64,000 nt of DNA from JBGPQJ01 sp963829485. GTDB taxonomy: Bacteria > Chloroflexota > Anaerolineae > Anaerolineales > Villigracilaceae. Numbering within the stretch: position 1 is the first letter of the stretch; each line of letters starts with the position of its first letter. The notes under the pieces were generated by a model. It worked only from the letters and a program-made list of their open reading frames with translations, was not told the DNA's origin and did no database searches. The position numbers were made by a program, and so were the translations under genes. Positions 47,593 to 56,676 of the stretch are shown here, in pieces. The stretch lies in contig CAWHIK010000004.1 in assembly GCA_963829485.1 (NCBI GenBank), positions 310,001 to 374,000 on the forward strand, written 5' to 3'.

Positions 47593-48361
47593 ATGGGACC
47601 CTTCGTATCATTGCTCGCCGGTTGGGCTGCGGGCGTCATTGTCAATTATGCGTCAGATGTCCTGCCGGCTGAGCGTAAACTTGGAAGATCAACGTGTTCC
47701 AAGTGCGATGCGAAATTAAGCTGGAAGAATTATCTGCTCATTAACAACTGCAAATCCTGCGGCCGCCCGATGGGAATCCGATCAATCATCGTTGTGATTA
47801 TTTTCATCCTAGCTAGTCTATTTGTATGGTTTTTCCCGCCAGCACAACTGGGCTACATCCTGAGCTTGTTGATTTTGACTTACTTTGGTATCGTGACAGT
47901 AATCGATCTCGAGCACAGGCTGATCCTTCATCCCGTCAGTGCGGTAGGGGCTGTTCTCGGGCTCATTGCAGGGACGGTGGCACATGGGATCCAAGCCACA
48001 CTTCTCGGTGGGGCAGCCGGGCTGGCAATAATGGGATTTCTCTATTTCATCGGCGCCCAATTTGCCAAATATCGCGCAAGGAAATTGGGGAAGGATGATG
48101 ATGAGGAAGCGCTCGGGTTTGGCGACGTCATTCTTGCGGGGATATTGGGATTAATGCTCGGGTGGCCGTTTATCTGGTTTGGGCTCCTCCTGGGTATCCT
48201 GGCAGGCGGTTTGATCAGCCTGGTGATCATTGCGTTATTTATTCGTATCCGGGAAATATCAGACCCTGTCATTCTTCATCGCCTACGGACCCTATTTGAT
48301 CCTTGGCGCAACCCTGGTGATGTTCGTAATAGTCCCGGTAAGAGATTTAATAGTACAATGA
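47593..48361 (+). CDS. Prepilin peptidase, A24 family (frameshifted near the C-terminus)
   Basis: Membrane aspartyl protease that processes type IV or Tad prepilins. It has about seven membrane helices, a cytoplasmic zinc-type Cys4 loop (Cys35, 38, 53, 56), and catalytic Asp105 in VTVIDLEHR and Asp178 in GFGDV. The annotated-length frame ends at 48372 with an unlikely tail. A one-base change at the GGG of 48251-48253 yields KYQTLSFFIAYGPYLILGATLVMF, the family's usual last helix, ending at TGA 48359-48361 with about 255 residues. Pseudopilin genes follow, so these are its likely substrates. Confidence 0.85.
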
Positions 48362-48399
48362 TTTTTTGGTAATTTTGAACGCTTAGTACAAACGTAGGA

Positions 48400-48427
48400 T
48401 TGTTGCAGAGCAAATGTTCTATAAAAT
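48400..48427 (+). promoter_or_regulatory. Possible promoter of the TadE/TadG genes
   Basis: TTGTTG at 48400-48405 and TAAAAT at 48422-48427 with a 16-base spacer lie about 40 bases upstream of the first TadE-like gene. The match is moderate. Confidence 0.35.
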
Positions 48428-48467
48428 AATGGTAGGGTTACCATAAATGGTTGGAAGAGGCAACCTT

Positions 48468-49127
48468 ATGAAAATGAAGAAACCTAATCTGAAGTCAAAG
48501 CACAAAGGGCAAAGTTTTATCGAACTTGCACTGGTGTTTATGGTTTTAATGTTGCTGTTTGCAGGCGTGGTAGAGCTTGGTAATCTAATAAATATATACC
48601 TCGACATCATCGACTCAGCCCGAGAGGCTGCGAGGTATGCGAATGCAGTGAGTTTATACAAAACAGATCCGGTTTCCGGCGTAAAATATATCGGCGAAGA
48701 CGTGTATGACAAATCCGCCCAGGTGGCATGGGCAACTTTAAATCCCGCATGCACATTGCTGCTTCCCCCGAAACCCGGAGCGGCAAATTGCCCGCCCAAT
48801 GAGATGAAGATAGATTTCGATCCGACCACGGATGATATTGTAATTTCTATCCTCAGTTACGATGGTAGTTCTCTCCTTCGATTTCCTTCCGTGGGATGGA
48901 GTCGATTTGGCAACCACACTAGCACCGTGACCAATGCTGAAATTCTTGCCGAGCTGGATCCGACAGCTCTTAACACCGGCTTGGTCCTGGTGGAGATTTT
49001 TTACGATTACCACCAGCTCCTGGGAATGCCATTTTTTACTGATGTGCTTCCCGATCCCATACCTGTTCACACCTTCTCGATCATGCCCTATCCGGGTGCG
49101 GAACCCACGCCAACCCCTCTGCCCTAA
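48468..49127 (+). CDS. TadE-like pseudopilin/membrane protein
   Basis: A 219-residue protein from the ATG at 48468, chosen because AGAGG precedes it; an ATG at 48447 is in frame. The N-terminal GQSFIELALVFMVLMLLFAGVVELG is a TadE signature: a short basic stretch, then a Glu-containing hydrophobic helix followed by a DIIDSAREAARYA helix. The rest is extracytoplasmic and ends in a short EPTPTPLP tail. TadE-type minor pseudopilins help assemble Flp/Tad pili. It is the first of three such genes after the prepilin peptidase. Confidence 0.8.
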   Translation: MKMKKPNLKSKHKGQSFIELALVFMVLMLLFAGVVELGNLINIYLDIIDSAREAARYANAVSLYKTDPVSGVKYIGEDVYDKSAQVAWATLNPACTLLLPPKPGAANCPPNEMKIDFDPTTDDIVISILSYDGSSLLRFPSVGWSRFGNHTSTVTNAEILAELDPTALNTGLVLVEIFYDYHQLLGMPFFTDVLPDPIPVHTFSIMPYPGAEPTPTPLP

Positions 49128-49139
49128 CGGTGAAGAAAA

Positions 49140-50609
49140 ATGAAACCATACAGTAAGAATCAAAAAAACGAATCAAAAGGACAGGTGTTGGTTTTAGTTG
49201 CCCTCATCTTTCTTGTTTTGGTCGCCTTTATAGGACTGGCAATCGATGTCGGCATGGTATTTGTAAATTATGCCAACCTGCGTCGAGGCGTGGACGCCGC
49301 AGCATTGGCTGCTGCTACTAAATATCGTTTAAATGTTACCGAAGCGGACATGATAAAAATCGCCGAGGAATACTTGAGACTTAACGGTGTAGACGACGCC
49401 ACGGCTACTGTTACGACCTGCGACTCCGAAGTTGGACTTTGCCCCTCGGGAGAAGATAGAAAATTAGTCCACGTCATCGCATCGGCGACGGTCCAAACTA
49501 ATTTCATATCCGTTCTAGGGTTCGATACCATTGACGTCACCGCGGAGGCTGTCTCGGAAGCGGCATCGATTGATGTCATCCTGGTTCTTGATACTTCAGA
49601 ATCGATGACGTTTGAAGAACCGAAAAATAATGCTGCCGCCCATGGCGGACTTGATTTTCGCGATCCCCAAATTTGCAACGCAGACGACCCGTCAGGGACC
49701 GACGGATTCCCCGGCGAATGCCATCCGTTTGAGGAAGTCAAAGCTGCAGCGTATGACTTTGTCAATCAATTATATTTTCCTTATGATCGGGTAGGGGTAG
49801 TTACTTTTGACCGATGGTCTTTTACAGGGGAAAGACTTGATCTCACTAATAATCCGGCAACAATTCGGAATTTCATTAAGAATCTCGAAGTTACCCCATG
49901 GCTGGTCAATTGTCCCATGAACGCCGGAGCTCTCACCGAACGCGACCTTGCTGGACCCTGTGCTGATTATTCCAAAGGATATTATGAGCTGAGTTGCGAT
50001 TTGTTTTAATCCACGATGCCTCATGATCCAACCACATGTGGAACGACCAATATCGGTGCAGGTATGGAGCTGGCAAATAACATGTTTGGGACTGGAACGG
50101 TCCGCGAAAATGCCCTTTGGGTTGTTATTTTGCTAACTGACGGCGCGGCTAATTCCTCGGTAAGTTTGCTGACAGGAACGACCGATAAAACGGCACCTGA
50201 ATATTTTGGCTATTGTCCCGTAGCGACATGGTCACAACAACCCTTCTGCCGCGACCCCTGGTCGGACCCGGAAGATCCGCGCCCTGCTAAAGGATCGCTC
50301 ACGTACGATGCAGCAGATTTCGCCTACGACATGATCGATCTTGTTGCCGATAGAGATCCGGTACAAAATATCTCCAATAAACTAATTTATGCCATCGGAC
50401 TCGGTCCTCTGGTCACCCAGAACACTGCTTGCTGGGATCCTGTGGCGGGCACAGGAAATGGCCTTTGCGATCCGGAGGCAGGATTGAAACTTCTCGAATA
50501 TGCCGCCAAAGAAGGTGATGGGAATTATTACTATACACCTAACGCGAATCAACTCAAAAGAATTTTTACGACCATCGCCGAGAACATTGCTTTCCGCCTG
50601 ACGCGCTAG
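49140..50609 (+). CDS. TadG-like von Willebrand factor A protein (interrupted by an in-frame stop)
   Basis: A membrane-anchored extracellular vWA protein. Residues 15-38 (GQVLVLVALIFLVLVAF) form the TadE/G-type helix, followed by AxDVGxxFVNYANLRRGVDAAALAAA. The MIDAS motif is DTSES (Asp151, Ser153, Ser155), and the second part contains ILLTDGAAN. A TAA at 50007-50009 splits it. The downstream part, beginning at 50016 with MPHDPTTCGTTNIGAG, is in the same frame, so this is one nonsense change (for example CAA to TAA), not a frameshift. Full length would be about 489 residues. The two halves might be made separately, but a sequence error or recent mutation is simpler. Confidence 0.8.
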
Positions 50610-50631
50610 TGAAAAGGGATCGAGAGAATTT

Positions 50632-52078
50632 ATGAATCAGAACAAACTCCAAAACCCGCAAGGATTTAAGAAAAAACCACATTCGCGCGCGCAGGCGACG
50701 ATCGAATTCATGCTTGCCTTGCCGATCCTTCTGCTGATCATTTTTGGTATTATCGATTTTGCGCTATTATTCCAGGCTTGGTTGTCAGTGCAAAACATTG
50801 CCCGGCAAACGGTTCGATATGCTGTAACCGGCGAATACAACGATGCGCACTGTGTTGATTTGGCCAGCGATGGGGCGTGCGCCGGTGTCGACAAGGACGC
50901 CGAAGAAGATGCCGCACGTCTGGTGTCGATTCATGATGTTGCTGACAGCTTTATCATAGGCTTGATGGAAGATCAGACCATCACCGACCAACTGACGCCC
51001 AGATACATTGACATCACGGTATGTTCAAATCGATTCACCTTCTTCGCGCCTACCATGGGACTCCCGCCATCGACTGTTTACTCAAGGTGTATGGATGGGG
51101 CTTCAGCCACTGAGGATGCCGGAGGCGCCGGAGGGTTGGTCATCGTCTCTGTTGATTTTAACCATCCATTCGTCACGCCTTTTATCAACGTGATCTGGCC
51201 GTCATTCCACTTGATCTCCACTCGCCGCGGAATCGTTGAAAATTTCAGGGTGGCGCGCGATCTCCCGGCTGTCCCCTTAGCCATGCTGCCCACATACACC
51301 CCGTCCAATACACCGACCATAATCGAATACCCCCACGGAAACCTTAACACCAACAAATACTCTTACTCCGACGCCGTCAGAGACGCCTACACCTTCTGAT
51401 ACGCCTACGCCTACAGAGACATATACGCCCTCCATGACGCCGACTCGCACTAGCACTCTCACCTTGCCACCAGTTCACCCGCACCCCAACGCAGCACGCG
51501 CACTTCCACTCGTACGTCAACAATCACCTTGACGGCATCCATCACCTTAACTCCCTCAAATACTCCTACGATTACGAATACGCCTACCAGGACTCTTACC
51601 CCTTCGATTACCAATACGCGGACCAACACATCAACTCGGACCAACACACCGACACCAACCATGACCTTCACACCATCCAACACACCGACTCGCACAAACA
51701 CATTTACCCCATCGAATACCTTTACCCCTTCCAACACTCCTACAAGGACGAATACTCGAACTAATACCGCCACGCGAACGAATACTTTTACTCCTTCAAA
51801 TACCTCGACCGCATCGAACACTCCAACTCGAACCAACACATTTACTCCATCCAATACAAGTACTCCAACCTTTACCAGAACACCTACCTTTACACCAACA
51901 AGGACATACACGCCTTCGAATACCTTCACTCCATCCAATACCCGGACACCAACCAACACTGCTACCAGGACCAACACGCTAACGCCAACGTCGACAAATC
52001 CACCTACGTCCGACCCGGACGCCTACGAGAACACCGACACGAACACCGACACCAACAAGCGTTTGTTTTGACTGCTAG
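50632..52078 (+). CDS. TadE-like protein with a very long Thr-Pro repeat tail (frameshifted in the repeat)
   Basis: Residues 20-50 carry the TadE signature (RAQATIEFMLALPILLLIIFGIIDF). An extracellular domain follows to about residue 218. From about 51285 to 52069 the DNA encodes a Thr/Pro/Ser/Asn-rich low-complexity tail with units such as NTPTRTNTFTPSNT. The frame ends early at 51399. Shifts near 51320, 51465-51490 and 52009 are needed to keep the TPT pattern to TAG 52076-52078, for about 481 residues. Slippage or sequencing error in repeats would explain these. The tail resembles a flexible, O-glycosylatable cell-surface stalk. A strong terminator follows, so this ends the pilus-like operon. 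Confidence 0.72.
51285..52069 (+). repeat. Degenerate minisatellite encoding Thr-Pro-rich tail
   Basis: About 785 bases are dominated by ACC/ACA/ACT/CCA/AAT codons. Recurrent peptide units are TPSNTPTRTNTF and TRTNTATRTNTFTPSN. Copies vary in synonymous positions, so this is a protein-level repeat under amplification rather than identical DNA copies. The minus strand shows artefactual Val-Gly open frames. Confidence 0.85.
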
Positions 52079-52100
52079 CAGGGAGGAAATATTCCAATGA

Positions 52101-52139
52101 CAATGCAGGAGTTTTTCATCTCCTGCATTGTTTTATTTT
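52101..52139 (+). terminator. Rho-independent terminator after the TadE/TPT gene
   Basis: An 11-bp perfect stem (52101-52111 with 52120-52130) is followed by TTTTATTTT. Confidence 0.92.
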
Positions 52140-52155
52140 CAATTCGGAGTATAAT
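52128..52155 (+). promoter_or_regulatory. Promoter of the glmS ribozyme-glmS transcript
   Basis: TATAAT at 52150-52155, with a weak TTGTTT -35 element at 52128-52133 overlapping the terminator tail (16-base spacer). The predicted transcript starts at about 52162, upstream of the ribozyme cleavage site. Confidence 0.6.
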
Positions 52156-52189
52156 TTTTGCCCGTAATAGAAAGGGACGATAATTACGT

Positions 52190-52440
52190 TCCCTTTGGGA
52201 AAGTCAGCGCAAGGACTCGCCAGATGGCGAGTTGACGAGGATGAGGGTTCTCCACTTCGCCGTGGAGTTAACCGGGAAGTCGTTCGCCCGGGAAAATCGA
52301 AAGATCAGCGGATGCCCTCCGAGCCGGCCAAAGCTCGTATCTCTTTCCCTCCAGAAGAAAATCGCTGCAACAAAAACGCCGGGTAACCGGCGGACAATCA
52401 GCGGCGACTGGCCATCGGTTACCAACCTGAGATGGTTGCG
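52190..52440 (+). ncRNA. glmS ribozyme/riboswitch (glucosamine-6-phosphate-responsive)
   Basis: The leader of glmS contains the hallmarks of this self-cleaving RNA. AGCGC begins at the expected cleavage point, with the cut between A52206 and G52207. ACTCGCC/GGCGAGT forms the next stem. The conserved GTTGACGAGGAT is at 52231-52242, and AGCGGATGCCCTCC at 52307-52320. A hairpin CGCCGGGTAACCGGCG and a 3' purine-rich stretch follow before the glmS start. When the glmS product, glucosamine-6-phosphate, accumulates, the RNA cuts itself and glmS expression falls. This interval accounts for the 390-base gap between genes. Motifs were recognised from memory, without a covariance-model score. Confidence 0.9.
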
Positions 52441-52470
52441 TAATCCTATTCATTTGACCTGGAGGAAATT

Positions 52471-54312
52471 ATGTGTGGAATTGTTGGTTACATTGGTCCG
52501 CGCGATGCGACGCCTATTATTTTAAACGGCCTCAAGCGCCTCGAATACCGCGGCTATGATTCGGCTGGGATCGCGTTGATCCAAGACGGCGAGATTCGCG
52601 TTCGCAGGGATGCCGGAAAACTATCGAGGCTCGTGGAACTCGTCGAAAGGGAGCCCATTTCGGGGTCGCCTGGAATCGGTCATACACGCTGGGCAACGCA
52701 TGGAGAACCGTCCGCCCGGAATGCCCATCCGCACGTGAGCAACAACGGGGACGTAGTCGTCGTCCATAACGGCATCGTGGAAAACCACCTCGAGCTTCGA
52801 GAGGAACTAACAGCTGAGGGGGTCGTGTTTAATTCGGATACGGACACTGAAACGATCGTTCACCTCGTTGAACATTATCAAGACACCGGTTTGAACCTGA
52901 GCGATGCCGCCAGAAAAACCTTTTCCCAAATCAAGGGAGCTCATGGGATCGTTCTGCTATCGACCAGGGAACCTGACAAGATGGTCTGCGCCCGAATCGG
53001 GAATGCCGGCGGCGTGGTGATCGGTCTCGGCGACGGGGAAAACTTCATCGCTTCAGATATTCCAGCCATCCTTGAACATACGCGAAAAGTCATTTTCCTG
53101 GAATCCCATCAAATGGCATTGGTCACCAGGGACAGCGTCAGCGTCGAATCCCTGAGCGGAAAAAAGATAATCCCTCAAGTGCATGTGATCTCATGGGATC
53201 CGGTTGCTGCTGAGAAGGGGGAATATCGTCATTTCATGCAGAAGGAAATTCACGAACAGGTACGCTCCCTTACCGACACGCTTGCTGGAAGAGTGGATTT
53301 CGAAAAAGGTCGAATTCGCCTGCCCGAATTGAACCTTGAGCCTGATTTTGCGAGGCACATCGACAGAATCATCATAACAGCCTGCGGCACTGCGGCTTAT
53401 GCCGGGATGGTCGGGAAGATCCTGATCGAACAAATCGCACGAATTCCCTGTGAGGTGCAGATCGGATCGGAGTTACGATACAGCAATCCGATCCTTGACG
53501 GGCGTTCGATCGTGCTTTCCATAAGCCAATCCGGGGAGACTGCGGACACCCTCGCAGCCATGGAGGAAGGACGGGCAAAGGGAGCCAAACTATGGTCGAT
53601 CGTGAATGCCATCGGGTCTCAGGCGATGCGCCTTTCGGACGGTTACATCTCAATGCAGGCAGGTCCTGAAATTGGAGTAGCATCAACCAAAGCTTTTACC
53701 GCCCCTCTGGTTGACCTGTACATGTTGGCTGTTTTGCTGGCGGATCATCGCGATGCGATCGATGAAAAAACCAGGAAGAAGCTAATCTCCGATCTACGGC
53801 TTGTGCCAGACCTTGTAAGCCGCGTTCTCAATTCGGAACCCGATATTGAAGGCGTCGCGGTTCATTTGAAGGACATCCGCGATTGCCTTTACCTGGGACG
53901 CGGCATAAATATGCCCATCGCTTTCGAAGGCGCTCTCAAGCTGAAGGAGATCTCCTATGTTCATGCGGAAGGATATCCTGCGGGAGAAATGAAACACGGA
54001 CCGATCGCACTGATCGACAAGTCAATGCCTGTTGTGTGCATCGCACCGAAAGACCCCTGGCACGATAAGATGATCAGCCAAATTCAGCAGGCAAAAGCCC
54101 GGGGCGGGACGGTGATCGCCATTGCCACGGAGGGCGATGATCTGGTCGCGTCACTTGCGGATCACGTTTTATGGGTTCCGGATTGCCCCTGGATGTTATC
54201 TCCTATCGTCACGGTGATACCGCTGCAGCTCCTAGCCTACCACATCGCCTCGATGCGGGGTTTGGATGTGGATCAGCCGCGCAACCTGGCGAAGAGTGTC
54301 ACTGTTGAATAA
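52471..54312 (+). CDS. glmS: Glutamine-fructose-6-phosphate aminotransferase (isomerizing)
   Basis: Makes glucosamine-6-phosphate for peptidoglycan and amino-sugar synthesis. It has 613 residues. The processed N-terminal Cys2 (MCGIVGYIG) is the glutaminase nucleophile. Other class II amidotransferase motifs are LEYRGYDSAGIA, GHTRWATHG and HNGIVEN. The C-terminal half has two SIS domains with ACGTAAYAG, SQSGETADT, and the terminal LAKSVTVE. GGAGG precedes the ATG. The upstream ribozyme gives product feedback. It ends 4 bp from the stop of the convergent KAS III-like gene. Confidence 0.97.
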   Translation: MCGIVGYIGPRDATPIILNGLKRLEYRGYDSAGIALIQDGEIRVRRDAGKLSRLVELVEREPISGSPGIGHTRWATHGEPSARNAHPHVSNNGDVVVVHNGIVENHLELREELTAEGVVFNSDTDTETIVHLVEHYQDTGLNLSDAARKTFSQIKGAHGIVLLSTREPDKMVCARIGNAGGVVIGLGDGENFIASDIPAILEHTRKVIFLESHQMALVTRDSVSVESLSGKKIIPQVHVISWDPVAAEKGEYRHFMQKEIHEQVRSLTDTLAGRVDFEKGRIRLPELNLEPDFARHIDRIIITACGTAAYAGMVGKILIEQIARIPCEVQIGSELRYSNPILDGRSIVLSISQSGETADTLAAMEEGRAKGAKLWSIVNAIGSQAMRLSDGYISMQAGPEIGVASTKAFTAPLVDLYMLAVLLADHRDAIDEKTRKKLISDLRLVPDLVSRVLNSEPDIEGVAVHLKDIRDCLYLGRGINMPIAFEGALKLKEISYVHAEGYPAGEMKHGPIALIDKSMPVVCIAPKDPWHDKMISQIQQAKARGGTVIAIATEGDDLVASLADHVLWVPDCPWMLSPIVTVIPLQLLAYHIASMRGLDVDQPRNLAKSVTVE

Positions 54313-54316
54313 AAAA

Positions 54317-55576
54317 CTACCCGAATGAAACAGCCATAACATCGTAATACGTGCCCGCCCCAAAGCCGTCAAAAAGGACATGGTCGCCAGGTTTTAAGTT
54401 CTGCAAATATCGGAGGAAGGCGATCATGCAGGAGGCGGCACTCACATTCCCAAAATCGCTGAGCAGCCATGGCATGTGAAGCTGCACTCCGTTCTTGACC
54501 AACTGTTTTGCCTTTAGCTGGTTAATTTTATAGTTGGCATGGTGCGCAATGGCGACTTCGATGGTTTTTTCAGACTGCCCGATGCGATCCAGCAAAGACT
54601 GGTAATCCTTATACACATCGGTAACAACCTCCACGCCTGTGCGGACGAAGAGCTTGACCATCCCCATCAATCCGGCCATTAAAATTGGAGCTCCGTCGAG
54701 CGGTTCGTGCATCAAGCCTGCGATCCTGAAGTTCCTGGGAGAATCAGATTGGACTTCGAGCATGGATTTTCCGGGTATCCTTTGCCCGGTATGAGGGTAG
54801 AACATTTTGAGTTGAAGCAGCCCATCCTCATCATAGTTTTCGTGGCTCCTACCTGCCAATAATTTCATCGTCTCCCCTGGGATTATCCCGATCACACCGG
54901 CGCCGTTCCCGAAAAGCTGCAAGGCGTTCTTGTCCCTGGCGTGGGAGGTTAACCTGCTTAGCGCTTCGATCCCGCCAACAAGGACTTTTTTTCCTTGCAG
55001 TTCTTCGGCGATATTCAAATCCCCATCTGCTGACAATTCGGGATTCAGCGCGAGGTGCATGGCGCCCATGGACCCATCGCAGGCTTTGTGAACACTCACC
55101 TTGAGTGCGCCTTCCGGAATCCCGGCTCTTTCTGAAATCCGAGCGACATAATCATCGGAGATCGGGCAGCTCATACCGATCAACACTCCTTGCACCTCCG
55201 AGGGGTCCCAACCATTAGTCTCAGCAGCCTGTCGAAGCAACCGTGACCCAACTTCGAGTTCCAACTCAAGGCTGTTCTCATCTGACAGTATTGGAGTGTG
55301 ATGCCGGCTTTTGAAGCCCAATTCACCCAGGTTCATAATTTCGTCGTTCGCTAAAGACGCACCCAACCGCTTGCCCACAAAATCTGTCAGATTGGCATTA
55401 TCGTAACTGGCACCCCATGCGCCATATACGCCTCCAACATTCAGTGCAGAGTTGAAAATGGAATGCATACCCAACGGGATACCACCTTCCACATCAATCT
55501 GGCTTACAACAACACCTTCTTTGTCAAAAAAGGAAATGGGCTCGTCAGAACTATTGTTATTCAAAGTCTCTTCCAT
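54317..55576 (-). CDS. 3-oxoacyl-ACP synthase III-like enzyme (thiolase superfamily)
   Basis: A decarboxylating or condensing thiolase-fold enzyme of the FabH/KAS III group. The catalytic triad is visible: Cys166 in VHKACDGSMGAM, His in AIAHHANYK, and Asn in SDFGNVSAASCM. The fold closes with FDGFGAGTYYDVMAVSFG. At 419 residues it is about 90 longer than FabH, with an extra N-terminal region (MEETLNNNSSDEPISFFD) and insertions. It could be a specialised synthase, for example for branched or head-to-head condensation, rather than the housekeeping FabH. It is monocistronic and minus-strand, with no fab or polyketide genes beside it. Confidence 0.8.
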   Translation of the reverse strand: MEETLNNNSSDEPISFFDKEGVVVSQIDVEGGIPLGMHSIFNSALNVGGVYGAWGASYDNANLTDFVGKRLGASLANDEIMNLGELGFKSRHHTPILSDENSLELELEVGSRLLRQAAETNGWDPSEVQGVLIGMSCPISDDYVARISERAGIPEGALKVSVHKACDGSMGAMHLALNPELSADGDLNIAEELQGKKVLVGGIEALSRLTSHARDKNALQLFGNGAGVIGIIPGETMKLLAGRSHENYDEDGLLQLKMFYPHTGQRIPGKSMLEVQSDSPRNFRIAGLMHEPLDGAPILMAGLMGMVKLFVRTGVEVVTDVYKDYQSLLDRIGQSEKTIEVAIAHHANYKINQLKAKQLVKNGVQLHMPWLLSDFGNVSAASCMIAFLRYLQNLKPGDHVLFDGFGAGTYYDVMAVSFG

Positions 55577-55689
55577 TGTTTACTCCTTGGAATACTTGTA
55601 ATCTGGATAATACAACACCAATTACACAATTTAGCTACTCAAATTTTGAAGTAGTTTTGATAGATGCGGTACTTATTCCAGTTTATTGC

Positions 55690-56319
55690 CTAGGTGGGAT
55701 TCGTCAGGGCGAATATACAGATGGGAATATTCTTCAACCCCTTTTCACGTTTTGCCAACTGATCAACATCAATTCTCAAAATTGTTTTTAACAAATGCCT
55801 GTCCATCAGGCAAAGTTCCGGATGCGCTTCGATCGTTCGGGCATAAGGACAGGATTCGAGAATAATCCTCGGACCGGTGGCATGCGCTTCCCAGCGAGCA
55901 TGATAATGCATCTTGTTCAACGTTTCAACTGCAGCAGCCAGCCTTCGCCCTACGGGTGCCTGGGAGGTCGTCTGATCACTATCAGCCATGCGTCGAGCAA
56001 TTCTCTCCATGACATCATCAATGCCAGTCGTATCCAAACCGCCCAGCCATTCCTGCATAAGCACATCAGCCAGCCTGGAGATATTGTCTCCAAGCAGTTG
56101 CCGGTTTTCGCCATAGAGTTTAACCGGTCTGCCTCGCATCGATTCTCGACGAACTTCCAGCACCTCAATCAGCCCATCCTCTTCCAGACCGGCCAGGTGG
56201 TGACGAACATCTGCGGTGGTGACATTCAGCGCGCGAGCGATTTCGCTTGATGAGGCGGGTTGATGCTTCTTCAGATAAGCCAGGCAACGCTGGCGGGCGG
56301 TCGTTCTAGCTGGTGTCAT
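55690..56319 (-). CDS. Winged-helix regulator with SufR-like Fe-S ligand cysteines
   Basis: A 209-residue transcription regulator. The N-terminal winged helix (about 8-70) reads SSSEIARALNVTTADVRHHLAGLEEDGLIEV, of the ArsR/DeoR-like kind seen in SufR. The C-terminal half contains CPYARTIEAHPELC (Cys157 and Cys170) and a last Cys201 in IPICIFAL, the spacing expected for an Fe-S cluster in SufR relatives. It is divergent from iscX-nuoB-nuoCD-nuoI. Its own -10 element (TATAAT, 56332-56327 on the minus strand) is so close to the ATG that the mRNA may be leaderless. It probably represses its neighbours and itself according to Fe-S status. Confidence 0.8.
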   Translation of the reverse strand: MTPARTTARQRCLAYLKKHQPASSSEIARALNVTTADVRHHLAGLEEDGLIEVLEVRRESMRGRPVKLYGENRQLLGDNISRLADVLMQEWLGGLDTTGIDDVMERIARRMADSDQTTSQAPVGRRLAAAVETLNKMHYHARWEAHATGPRIILESCPYARTIEAHPELCLMDRHLLKTILRIDVDQLAKREKGLKNIPICIFALTNPT

Positions 56320-56349
56320 TTGTCACATTATAATCACTTTTCCTATTTT

Positions 56350-56365
56350 GCAAACATATATTTGC
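56350..56365. promoter_or_regulatory. Candidate operator of the SufR-like regulator
   Basis: GCAAA-N6-TTTGC inverted repeat. It lies 9 bases upstream of the -35 of the iscX promoter and overlaps the -35 position of the divergent regulator promoter, so one bound dimer could control both. Confidence 0.5.
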
Positions 56366-56374
56366 TAAATTCAA

Positions 56375-56403
56375 TTGACATAGCTCGTTACGGAATATAT
56401 AAT
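56375..56403 (+). promoter_or_regulatory. Consensus sigma-70 promoter of the iscX-nuo genes
   Basis: TTGACA at 56375-56380 and TATAAT at 56398-56403 with a 17-base spacer; both hexamers are perfect. It lies about 57 bases upstream of the iscX ATG. Confidence 0.85.
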
Positions 56404-56460
56404 CCCTAATTGCATTGTGAGGATTTGGCATCTACCATATATTGCCTACGCGAAACATAG

Positions 56461-56676
56461 ATGGAACAACTAAATTGGGATGCAACGTACGCCATTGCCA
56501 GAGAGTTGATTTTGGTGCATCCCCAAATAGAGCTGGACACTATTTCGCTGATACAACTTTATGAAATGGTTCTCGCTCTGCCAGGTTTCTCTGACGATCC
56601 TGCCCTGGCTACCGAAGAAATCTTGAAGGAAATTTTCCGAATATGGTACGAGGAGAGTACTCATGACAACAAGTGA
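56461..56676 (+). CDS. iscX: IscX-like Fe-S assembly protein
   Basis: A 71-residue acidic protein. LNWDATYAIARELILVHP followed by a Leu-rich helix and LPGFSDDPALATEEILKEIF match the IscX fold: a Trp near the N-terminus, an FxDDPxxxxExIL motif and a final Trp. IscX binds IscS and iron and tunes Fe-S assembly. No iscS or iscU is nearby. It heads the transcript with nuoB, whose start overlaps its end by 14 bases. This placement suggests supply of clusters to complex I. The call is by motif; a short unrelated acidic protein is the alternative. Confidence 0.8.
   Translation: MEQLNWDATYAIARELILVHPQIELDTISLIQLYEMVLALPGFSDDPALATEEILKEIFRIWYEESTHDNK

Noticed and set aside
51277..51977. Long minus-strand open frames rich in Val and Gly
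   Set aside because: They are the exact complement of the Thr-Pro repeat; the VGV pattern is a by-product of ACC/CCA-rich codons on the plus strand.
51285..52069. Repeat block considered as a CRISPR array
   Set aside because: Units are short, imperfect and have no unique spacers; the pattern follows codons and no cas genes are present.
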